NCBI GenBank assembly: GCA_934281565.1
Contig: CAKQXI010000117.1
Location: 1 to 7,470, forward strand
Direction of reading: 5' to 3'
Origin: an uncultured Prevotella sp.
Lineage (GTDB): Bacteria; Bacteroidota; Bacteroidia; Bacteroidales; Bacteroidaceae
DNA: 7,470 nt
Made by a program: the position numbers and the translations under genes. The notes beneath the pieces are model-generated. The model was not told the DNA's origin. It ran no database searches and saw only the letters and a list, made by a program, of their open reading frames with translations. Numbering within the stretch: the stretch's first letter is position 1; each line of letters begins with the position of its first letter. This document shows, piece by piece, positions 1-5,524 of this stretch.

Positions 1-54
1 TTGGCTTCGGCTTGGAAATGGCAGCAGAAATTGCGTGCCGATGGTATCATGTAA
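1..54 (+). CDS. C-terminal end of an upstream gene (partial, unrecognised)
   Basis: Frame 1 is open from the window edge to a TAA at 52-54 and reads LASAWKWQQKLRADGIM. The codons used (TTG, CGT, GCC, GAT, GGT, ATC) are those favoured by the confident genes here. The stop lies 8 nt before the start chosen for the next gene, which would suit an operon. With 17 residues I cannot name the product. The competing reading is that the transpeptidase frame extends upstream through this stretch, but that would place 17 extra residues in front of a textbook lipoprotein signal. Confidence 0.5.
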   Translation: MASAWKWQQKLRADGIM

Positions 55-62
55 TTTTAGAC

Positions 63-1601
63 ATGGGTATTAAACGACAAATATTGGCACTCTTGATGTG
101 TACGCTCACTCTATGTGGGTGCCATGAAAGAGTAGCAAACTCTAATAATAACACAACTTTAGCTTCATTCGCAACTATAGCGGATGAAGCTTATTCTATT
201 AATTCACAACGAATTAGAGACCAAATAGACAGCTTGATACGCAATGACCATGGCGACCTTACCGCCGACTCTCATACTCGTAGTTACTATATGAACAACA
301 GACGGTGGCTATGGATAGACCGAATGGGCATAGATGATAGGGCTGATACTTTGGTCAGCTATTTGAAAGGAGTGAAAGAACTTGGCTTCTCTACGAGGCG
401 TTTCTTCGTAGAGCAAATAGAAAAAGACTTGTATACAGTTCGCCATCTTGATTTTGAAGCCAATGACATCAACCAAGTATTGGCCCGGTTGGAATATCGG
501 CTCACCAAGGCATACTTGCGCTATGCCACAGGACAACGGTTCGGGTATATGAACCCTACGTTTACCTTTAATCGCTTAGACTCGTTGGATACAAATCAAA
601 ATGATTCTATCAAGCGCCTTGTACGCTATCGTGGACTGTTCGACATTGACATGGAGCACACCAACAGGAATTTCTATCACACTGCCATACACAAGACAAG
701 CAACGTGGACTCACTGGTTACTTTCTTGCAGGAAATCCAACCTAAGAGTAAGTTTTACCATGAGCTAAAGCAAGAACTTCAAAAGCCGGGATTGTCTGGA
801 GCAATGAAAGCCAAGATACTCTGCAACATGGAGCGTTGCAGATGGAGACTATACGACTATCCACAGAAACATAACAAATATGTCATTGTCAACATACCTT
901 CATTTCATTTGATGGCAATAGACCGTCACGATACGTTGACCATGAGAATAGGGTGTGGCAGCTTTGAGACCAAGACACCATTGCTCACAAGCCGTGTCAA
1001 ACGGATGGATGTAAATCCCAAATGGTTTATCCCGCGTAGCATCGTCAAGAAAGACATCATCAAGCATATAGGCAACAAACGTTACTTTGACAGTCGAAAC
1101 TTCTATGTGGTAGACAGGAAGACAGGCAAGGAAGTAGCTTTCTATAAAGTAAGCCGAGATATGTTGGAGACTCCGGGATTTGCCGTAGTACAACGAGGAG
1201 GCAAGGGCAACAGCCTTGGAAGAATTATCTTTAGGTTTGACAACAATTTCTCCGTCTATCTCCATGATACCTCAAGCAAGGGAGTATTCAGCCGTACCGA
1301 CCGTGGAGTATCACATGGCTGTGTGCGAGTAGAGGAACCATACGAGTTGGCTAAATTCATGCTTGAGGACAAGGATGAGCGTATATTGGACAAGATAAGA
1401 TACTCGATGACTGCCGACTCGCTTGCCGACAAGAGCATGGTGATAGGTTCGATAAAAGTAGAACCACTTATACCGCTTTATATCACTTATTTTACCCTTT
1501 ATCCCATGGCTCACGGTGACGGTTCCATGATAGAGGAGTATGCCGATGTATATGGTTACGACCGTGTTATATATAGTTTCATCAACGAGCATTTTAGATG
1601 A
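63..1601 (+). CDS. L,D-transpeptidase, YcbB/LdtD type, predicted lipoprotein
   Basis: This 512-residue protein should form meso-DAP to meso-DAP (3-3) cross-links in peptidoglycan, or attach other groups through the same cysteine chemistry. I chose the ATG at 63 because it gives a lipoprotein signal: MGIKRQ, a hydrophobic stretch, then the lipobox LCGC with Cys20 as the lipidated residue. An ATG at 12 is also in frame but would bury this signal. Residues of about 50-260 resemble the scaffold domain of YcbB-like enzymes (YYMNNRRWLW at 75-84). The YkuD catalytic domain covers about 272-430, with His401 (LHD) and the motif SHGCVR at 417-422, where Cys420 is the nucleophile. The peptidoglycan-binding domain found in E. 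coli LdtD seems to be missing: only about ten residues link the scaffold helix to the segment before YkuD. The gene overlaps the next by 4 nt. Family assignment is firm; the exact cross-link made is inferred. Confidence 0.9.
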   Translation: MGIKRQILALLMCTLTLCGCHERVANSNNNTTLASFATIADEAYSINSQRIRDQIDSLIRNDHGDLTADSHTRSYYMNNRRWLWIDRMGIDDRADTLVSYLKGVKELGFSTRRFFVEQIEKDLYTVRHLDFEANDINQVLARLEYRLTKAYLRYATGQRFGYMNPTFTFNRLDSLDTNQNDSIKRLVRYRGLFDIDMEHTNRNFYHTAIHKTSNVDSLVTFLQEIQPKSKFYHELKQELQKPGLSGAMKAKILCNMERCRWRLYDYPQKHNKYVIVNIPSFHLMAIDRHDTLTMRIGCGSFETKTPLLTSRVKRMDVNPKWFIPRSIVKKDIIKHIGNKRYFDSRNFYVVDRKTGKEVAFYKVSRDMLETPGFAVVQRGGKGNSLGRIIFRFDNNFSVYLHDTSSKGVFSRTDRGVSHGCVRVEEPYELAKFMLEDKDERILDKIRYSMTADSLADKSMVIGSIKVEPLIPLYITYFTLYPMAHGDGSMIEEYADVYGYDRVIYSFINEHFR

Positions 1602-2137
1602 GTGACAAAGAACTATTGTTATTGCTTTCTGAACCAAAGACCCAAAGAGAGGGCTATTCGGCTTTAGTTCGCCAGTATAGTGAACAACTATATTGGAAAA
1701 TCCGCCATATCGTATTGTCTCATGAAGATGCCAATGATGTCTTGCAAAATACATTCATCAAGGCATGGCAAGGTCTTGGCACGTTCCAAGGAAAGTCGAG
1801 CATCAGTACTTGGCTCCATCGCATCGCCATCAATGAGGCACTTGACTTGCTAAGAAAGCGAAAGGCTGCAGAGAATGTCAGTGCGGACGAGAACTTAGGA
1901 GTAGCCAACAAGCTAATGGCTGATGAATATTTTGATGGTGACGAGACACAAGCCTTGCTGCAACAAGCGGTGGCAACGCTTCCAGAAGTACAGCGAACTG
2001 TATTCACCATGAAGTATTTCGATGACATGAAATATTCGGAAATCAGCAAGATACTCAATACCTCGGAAGGAGCACTCAAGGCTTCCTATCATCTCGCCGT
2101 GAAAAAAATAACAGAATATTTTAAGCTATATGATTAA
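1598..2137 (+). CDS. ECF-type RNA polymerase sigma factor
   Basis: This 179-residue protein has the two-domain layout and usual length of extracytoplasmic-function sigma factors. Region 2 covers about residues 20-90, with the typical run DANDVLQNTFIKAWQ (44-58) and the promoter-melting and -10 binding part STWLHRIAINEALDLLRKRK (70-89). A short acidic linker follows. Region 4 covers about 119-172, with the helix-turn-helix around YSEISKILNTSEGALKASYH (146-165), which should read the -35 side. There is no extra C-terminal domain. Its ATG sits inside the TGA of the transpeptidase gene (ATGA), so its translation is probably coupled to that gene. The next two genes encode a candidate membrane anti-sigma factor and a periplasmic Spy-like protein, pointing to an envelope signal. 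The family is certain; the regulon and stimulus are unknown. Confidence 0.95.
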   Translation: MSDKELLLLLSEPKTQREGYSALVRQYSEQLYWKIRHIVLSHEDANDVLQNTFIKAWQGLGTFQGKSSISTWLHRIAINEALDLLRKRKAAENVSADENLGVANKLMADEYFDGDETQALLQQAVATLPEVQRTVFTMKYFDDMKYSEISKILNTSEGALKASYHLAVKKITEYFKLYD

Positions 2138-2173
2138 ACCTTTTGTTGTCAGATACGTCTTATCAATAACAAG

Positions 2174-2187
2174 AAAGGAACAAAGGA
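2174..2187 (+). promoter_or_regulatory. Ribosome binding site for the small membrane protein
   Basis: AAAGGAA at 2174-2180 stands 7 nt before the ATG at 2188, a good Shine-Dalgarno placement. It is unusual in this window, where most other starts have only A/T-rich leaders, and it supports the chosen start. A second GGA touches the ATG itself and is too close to act. Confidence 0.55.
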
Positions 2188-2577
2188 ATGATAAAGGAAG
2201 AACAGAAATTAATCAATAAGTTTGGCACGGAGAACCACTTCACCGTACCAGAAGGATATTTCGACACTTTCGCTGACCAACTGATGCAACAGTTGCCAGA
2301 ACAGCAAGCACGTGTCGTAAGGATCTCATTGTGGCATCGCTTGCCATTGCGCAAGATTGCCGCAGTGATAGGAGTGGTAGCTTGCATGGCGACTGGTACG
2401 CTGTATGTCATGCAACATACATCCCATGCAGGCGTAGAGCAAGTAGCCCATGCCGAAAGCTCGGAGAATGTAGAACACTCATCGACTTCTGGCTATTATG
2501 GTACTTTTGATGAAATGGTAGACTATACCATGACAGACAATCAAGACATCTATGCTTCACTCTTGGCAGAGAACTAA
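2188..2577 (+). CDS. Small single-pass membrane protein, candidate anti-sigma factor
   Basis: I do not recognise this 129-residue protein as a named family. It has about 56 N-terminal residues (including FTVPEGYFDTFADQLMQQLP at 18-37, a pattern I associate with small Bacteroidota membrane proteins next to sigma factors), then the basic RLPLRK, then one transmembrane segment at about 57-75. About 54 residues follow, rich in Ser, Glu, His and Tyr. The basic residues before the membrane segment predict a cytoplasmic N-terminus and periplasmic C-terminus, the topology of ECF anti-sigma factors. No HxxxCxxC zinc anti-sigma motif is present; the only Cys (65) lies in the membrane segment. The gene starts 50 nt after the sigma gene on the same strand, with no promoter visible between. 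The coding call is secure, while the anti-sigma role is inferred from position and topology. Confidence 0.8.
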   Translation: MIKEEQKLINKFGTENHFTVPEGYFDTFADQLMQQLPEQQARVVRISLWHRLPLRKIAAVIGVVACMATGTLYVMQHTSHAGVEQVAHAESSENVEHSSTSGYYGTFDEMVDYTMTDNQDIYASLLAEN

Positions 2578-2608
2578 GTGCAAGGAAAATAACAGAAAAT
2601 GAAACGAT

Positions 2609-3061
2609 ATGAGACAAAATAAACTAATGAGATTTTGGGTATTGGTACTCTTGATGACCATAAGCATCTGTACTGTCCACGCCGATGGTCACAAGAACCG
2701 TCCGCCATTCGACCCGAAGAAGTTTCAGGCGGACATGGAGCAATTCATTACCATGAACGCAGGTCTTAAGCCAGACGAGGCAGCCAAGTTCTTTCCTGTT
2801 TACGAACAGATGATGAAGAAGATGAGGATGCTCTTTGACGAGATGCGCCGTTACCATCACGTCAATCCCCGTGATGAAGATGCTTGTGCGGAAGCCATCA
2901 GGAAGCAAGACGAGATAGACATAGAAATGAAGCAGTTGCAGCAAGAATACCACCAGCGTTTCATGCTGATATTGCCAGCAAGCAAAGTGTTGAGCATCAT
3001 CAAGGCAGAAGAAAAGTTCCATCGCCAAGCCTTCCAAAAGTTTAGGAGAGGAAAGCGTTGA
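2609..3061 (+). CDS. Exported Spy/CpxP-like helical protein
   Basis: This 150-residue protein begins with a signal peptide: Lys/Arg, a hydrophobic stretch WVLVLLMTISICTV, and a likely cut after Ala25 (VHA before DG). The mature part is almost all charged helix, as in the periplasmic Spy/CpxP chaperones and related metal sensors. LKPDEAAKFFPVYEQM (53-68) matches the recurrent Bacteroidota form of the first helix. ILPASKVLSIIKAEEKFHRQ (121-140) matches the terminal helix. A Met/His cluster (Met68, 69, 72, 74, 79, then His83 and His84) could touch metal or hydrophobic clients. The ATG at 2609 is preferred, but the in-frame ATG at 2627 would also give a good signal peptide. The gene follows the candidate anti-sigma gene by 31 nt and is probably the last of the operon. 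It may be a chaperone, or the sensor that modulates the anti-sigma factor. Confidence 0.8.
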   Translation: MRQNKLMRFWVLVLLMTISICTVHADGHKNRPPFDPKKFQADMEQFITMNAGLKPDEAAKFFPVYEQMMKKMRMLFDEMRRYHHVNPRDEDACAEAIRKQDEIDIEMKQLQQEYHQRFMLILPASKVLSIIKAEEKFHRQAFQKFRRGKR

Positions 3062-3084
3062 CGTGGGTACCGTCCTATGATTTT

Positions 3085-3128
3085 AAATGTGGAAATGCTA
3101 TTTATATAACATTTTCACGTTTTTTTTT
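3085..3128 (+). terminator. Intrinsic terminator after the sigma-factor operon
   Basis: GTGGAAATG (3089-3097) pairs with CATTTTCAC (3110-3118) in a 9-bp stem with one G-U pair and a 12-nt loop. The stem can extend outward through AAAT against the T-run. Nine Ts follow at 3120-3128. The stem is A/T-rich and so moderate in strength, but its place 28 nt after the last stop fits a terminator. Its T-tract overlaps the -33 element of the aspS promoter. Confidence 0.65.
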
Positions 3129-3157
3129 GTTCTTTCCATGAATTTATTGTACTTTTG
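3126..3157 (+). promoter_or_regulatory. Bacteroidota-type sigma promoter for aspS
   Basis: TTTG at 3126-3129 and TACTTTTG at 3150-3157 match the Bacteroidota primary promoter (-33 TTTG, -7 TAnnTTTG) exactly, with a spacing of 20 nt, inside the known 19-21 range. Transcription would start near 3163, giving a leader of about 25 nt before the ATG at 3189. The leader is A/T-rich with no Shine-Dalgarno sequence, as is usual in this phylum. Confidence 0.8.
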
Positions 3158-3188
3158 CATACTGTAAAATCAATCTTATATATATAAT

Positions 3189-4946
3189 ATGTATAGAAGC
3201 AATACTTGTGGGGAGCTTCGTCTCTCCGATACTGGCAAGGAAGTGACTCTTGCTGGATGGGTACAACGCTCCAGAAAGATGGGCGGTATGACATTTGTCG
3301 ATTTGCGCGACCGTTATGGCATTACACAATTGGTCTTCAACGAGGCAGATGACAAGGACTTGTGTGAAGCAGCCAACAAATTAGGGCGTGAATATTGTAT
3401 TCAGGTCAAGGGTGTAGTGAGCGAGCGACAGAGCAAGAACCCTAAGATGGATACTGGCGATATTGAAATCCTTGTGAAAGAATTGAATATTCTCTCAGAG
3501 AGTATGACACCTCCTTTCACTATCGAAGATAATACTGATGGTGGCGATGACATTCGCATGAAGTATCGTTATCTTGACTTACGTCGTCCAAGCGTTCGCA
3601 AGAACTTGGAACTTCGTCACCGTATGACAATCTTGATCCGCAATTTCTTGGACAACCAGAACTTCATGGAAGTAGAGACTCCTATATTGATTGGTAGCAC
3701 TCCAGAGGGAGCACGTGACTTCGTGGTTCCTTCTCGCATGAACCCAGGACAGTTCTATGCGCTTCCACAAAGTCCACAAACTTTGAAGCAGCTCTTGATG
3801 GTAGCTGGCTTCGACCGTTATTTCCAGATTGCCAAGTGCTTCCGTGACGAAGACTTGCGTGCTGACCGTCAGCCAGAGTTCACGCAGATAGACTGTGAGA
3901 TGAGCTTCGTAGACCAAGATGATGTGATTAACTTGTTTGAGGATATGGCTCGCCATCTGTTCAAGGAAATCCGTGGCGTAGAGTTGCCTAAGCTGCAGCA
4001 GATGACATGGCATGAAGCTATGAAGCGTTTCGGTAGCGATAAGCCAGACTTGCGTTTCGGCATGGAGTTCGTGGAGTTGAAGGATGCTTTCACAGGCAAG
4101 GGTGAGTTCTCTGTTTTCGATGAAGCCAAGTACATCGGTGGTATCTGCGTACCGGGTTGTGCTGATTATAGCCGTAAGCAGCTCAATGAATTGACCGACT
4201 TCGTAAAACGCCCACAGGTTGGTGCCAAGGGATTGGTATTTATCAAGTACAATGCCGATGGCACAGTAAAGAGTAGCATCGACAAGTTCTATTCTCCAGA
4301 AGTATTGGCAGAGATAAAGGAAGTGATGGGAGCCAAGGACGGTGACCTCATATTGATATTGAGCGGTGACAATGCCAACAAGACTCGTATCCAACTTTGC
4401 TCTTTGCGCTTGGAGATGGGTGACCGCTTAGGACTTCGTGACAAGAATGTGTTCAAGTGCTTGTGGATTATCGACTTCCCATTGTTTGAGTGGAGTGATG
4501 AAGAACAACGCTTGATGGCAACCCACCATCCATTCACCATGCCTAACCCAGATGACATTCCTTTGTTGGACGAGCATCCAGAGCAAGTTCGTGCCAAGGC
4601 TTACGACTTTGTATGCAATGGTATCGAAGTTGGCGGTGGTTCTTTGCGTATCCACGACACCAAGTTGCAAGAGAAGATGTTTGAGGTCCTTGGGTTTACA
4701 CCAGAGCGTGCTGAAGCCCAGTTCGGTTTCTTGATGAATGCCTTCAAGTATGGAGCACCACCTCATGCAGGTCTTGCGTTCGGTCTTGACCGCTTTGTCA
4801 GCATCATGGCAGGACTTGATAGCATCCGTGATTGCATTGCGTTCCCTAAGAACAACTCTGGTCGTGATGTCATGCTCGATGCACCATCGGCGTTGGATCC
4901 AAAGCAATTGGATGAGTTGGAAATAAAACTTGACATAAAGGACTAA
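3189..4946 (+). CDS. aspS: Aspartyl-tRNA synthetase
   Basis: This enzyme charges tRNA-Asp with aspartate using ATP in the cytoplasm. At 585 residues it has the length of full bacterial AspRS. The N-terminal OB-fold anticodon-binding domain (about 1-105) carries GWVQRSRKMGGMTFVDLRDR at 23-42. The class II catalytic core follows, with motif 1 ending near Pro165, the flipping-loop region QSPQTLKQLLM (194-204), motif 2 FRDEDLRADRQPEFTQID (218-235) and motif 3 GLAFGLDR ending in the ATP-binding Arg535. About 280-415 form the bacterial GAD insertion. Residue 31 is Met, where AspRS enzymes that also charge tRNA-Asn often have His. This hints at a discriminating enzyme but does not prove it. The gene has its own promoter and a strong terminator and appears monocistronic. 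The start at 3189 matches the family N-terminus. Confidence 0.98.
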   Translation: MYRSNTCGELRLSDTGKEVTLAGWVQRSRKMGGMTFVDLRDRYGITQLVFNEADDKDLCEAANKLGREYCIQVKGVVSERQSKNPKMDTGDIEILVKELNILSESMTPPFTIEDNTDGGDDIRMKYRYLDLRRPSVRKNLELRHRMTILIRNFLDNQNFMEVETPILIGSTPEGARDFVVPSRMNPGQFYALPQSPQTLKQLLMVAGFDRYFQIAKCFRDEDLRADRQPEFTQIDCEMSFVDQDDVINLFEDMARHLFKEIRGVELPKLQQMTWHEAMKRFGSDKPDLRFGMEFVELKDAFTGKGEFSVFDEAKYIGGICVPGCADYSRKQLNELTDFVKRPQVGAKGLVFIKYNADGTVKSSIDKFYSPEVLAEIKEVMGAKDGDLILILSGDNANKTRIQLCSLRLEMGDRLGLRDKNVFKCLWIIDFPLFEWSDEEQRLMATHHPFTMPNPDDIPLLDEHPEQVRAKAYDFVCNGIEVGGGSLRIHDTKLQEKMFEVLGFTPERAEAQFGFLMNAFKYGAPPHAGLAFGLDRFVSIMAGLDSIRDCIAFPKNNSGRDVMLDAPSALDPKQLDELEIKLDIKD

Positions 4947-4997
4947 CAACACAAGAAAGGCTATAAAGGTCTATCCTTTGTCCTTTTACATACATGG

Positions 4998-5043
4998 AGC
5001 GTGGCATTCCTTGACGTATATCAAGAAATGCCACGCTTTTCTT
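4998..5043 (+). terminator. Strong intrinsic terminator after aspS
   Basis: AGCGTGGCATT (4998-5008) pairs perfectly with AATGCCACGCT (5027-5037). After one C/A mismatch the stem continues for five more pairs (CTTGA with TCAAG), leaving a 6-nt loop. The T-rich tail is TTTTCTT at 5037-5043. Because the stem is nearly symmetrical it could also stop transcription from the other strand, though no minus-strand gene is nearby. Confidence 0.9.
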
Positions 5044-5071
5044 ACAATCTAACAAGATTTTTTGCAAATAA

Positions 5072-5103
5072 TTCGTAAAAGTGAATAATTTGTATTATTT
5101 TTG
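5072..5103 (+). promoter_or_regulatory. Bacteroidota-type promoter for the tailed winged-helix gene
   Basis: TATTTTTG at 5096-5103 is an exact TAnnTTTG -7 element. TTCG at 5072-5075 matches the -33 TTTG at three of four bases with a 20-nt spacing. A perfect TTTG at 5061-5064 is too far upstream (31 nt). Transcription would begin near 5109, giving a leader of about 60 nt before the ATG at 5171. The leader has no clear Shine-Dalgarno sequence. Confidence 0.65.
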
Positions 5104-5170
5104 CAGCAGATAATAAAAGATATAGGTGATAGATCTTAATACCTAGCAACACAAATTATTTACTTAAAAC

Positions 5171-5464
5171 ATGGTAGAAAAGAAAGCAACAACAAAAGCT
5201 GCACCTAAGAAAGTAGCAGCAAAGAAAGCTCCAGCCAAGAAGGCTCCAGCTGCAAAGAAAGCAGTTCTCGCTTTGAATGCTGAGAATGCAGGTTTTAAGG
5301 CTGGTGATGTTTACCAAGCATTGGCAGCGGCAGGACAAGCTCTTTCTGTAGCAGAAATTGCCAAGACTGCAAACATTGCTGAGGAGGAAGTTATCCTTGG
5401 TATCGGATGGCTCTTCAAAGAGGGTAAGATTAAAGATGAGGACAATAAGGTTGCCCTCGCTTAA
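5171..5464 (+). CDS. Histone-H1-like Lys/Ala/Pro tail joined to a winged helix (DUF2582 type)
   Basis: This 97-residue protein has two parts. Residues 1-31 form a low-complexity basic tail with 11 Lys, 11 Ala, 3 Pro and a single acidic residue, including two KKAPA units at 18-27. It resembles the tails of eukaryotic histone H1 and of bacterial histone-like proteins. Residues of about 36-97 look like the small winged helix known as DUF2582 (PF10771): GFKAGDVYQALAAAGQALSV, then AEIAKTANIAEEEVILGIG, then the wing WLFKEGKIKDEDNKVALA. I infer a DNA-binding, perhaps nucleoid-associated, protein; no experiment is implied. The gene has its own promoter, and its codons are regular, as expected of a well-expressed gene. 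A strong terminator starts 13 nt after the stop. A second predicted winged-helix gene lies just beyond. Coding status is near certain; function is open. Confidence 0.93.
   Translation: MVEKKATTKAAPKKVAAKKAPAKKAPAAKKAVLALNAENAGFKAGDVYQALAAAGQALSVAEIAKTANIAEEEVILGIGWLFKEGKIKDEDNKVALA
5222..5251 (+). repeat. Two tandem 15-bp units encoding KKAPA
   Basis: AAGAAAGCTCCAGCC at 5222-5236 is followed directly by AAGAAGGCTCCAGCT at 5237-5251, 13 of 15 bases identical with both changes silent. This suggests that the basic tail can grow or shrink by unit duplication, as in other Lys/Ala-rich bacterial tails. Tail length may therefore differ between strains. Confidence 0.6.
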
Positions 5465-5476
5465 ATAAGAATTTAC

Positions 5477-5520
5477 AAAGAGCCGCGACATTCATTCTTG
5501 GGAGGTCGCGGCTCTTTTTT
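5477..5520 (+). terminator. Strong intrinsic terminator between the two winged-helix genes
   Basis: AAAGAGCCGCGAC (5477-5489) pairs without mismatch with GTCGCGGCTCTTT (5505-5517) in a 13-bp stem with a 15-nt loop. Six Ts at 5515-5520 follow, then G and three more Ts. This is the most G/C-rich hairpin in the window. Termination near 5520 would end the RNA just before the ATG at 5525, so the next gene needs readthrough. Confidence 0.9.
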
Positions 5521-5524
5521 GTTT

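Noticed and set aside
12..62. Upstream in-frame extension of the transpeptidase from an ATG at 12
   Set aside because: It would put 17 residues before a complete lipoprotein signal peptide, and another frame through this stretch looks like the end of a preceding gene.
1311..1754. Minus-strand open frame crossing the transpeptidase-sigma junction
   Set aside because: No recognisable domain or promoter, and both plus-strand genes are well supported.
2599..2622. Seven-codon open frame (MKRYETK) overlapping the start of the Spy-like gene
   Set aside because: Too short to support; an ATG by chance in an A-rich leader is expected.
3579..4394. Open frame of 271 codons on the minus strand within aspS
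   Set aside because: It lies opposite a certain gene, its translation is rich in Cys, His, Trp and Leu without a recognisable domain, and such shadows are common opposite genes with strong codon bias.
4937..4986. Repeated AAAGG and CCTTT motifs around the aspS stop that could form alternative small hairpins
   Set aside because: The stems are 5-7 weak pairs with several alternatives, while the strong hairpin just downstream explains termination.
5061..5064. Perfect TTTG upstream of the winged-helix gene as the -33 box
   Set aside because: Its distance to the -7 element is 31 nt, outside the 19-21 nt range.
5498..5524. TTG-initiated extension of the 113-residue winged-helix protein
   Set aside because: The added residues come from the terminator loop, stem and T-run, and the ATG at 5525 gives a sensible first helix.
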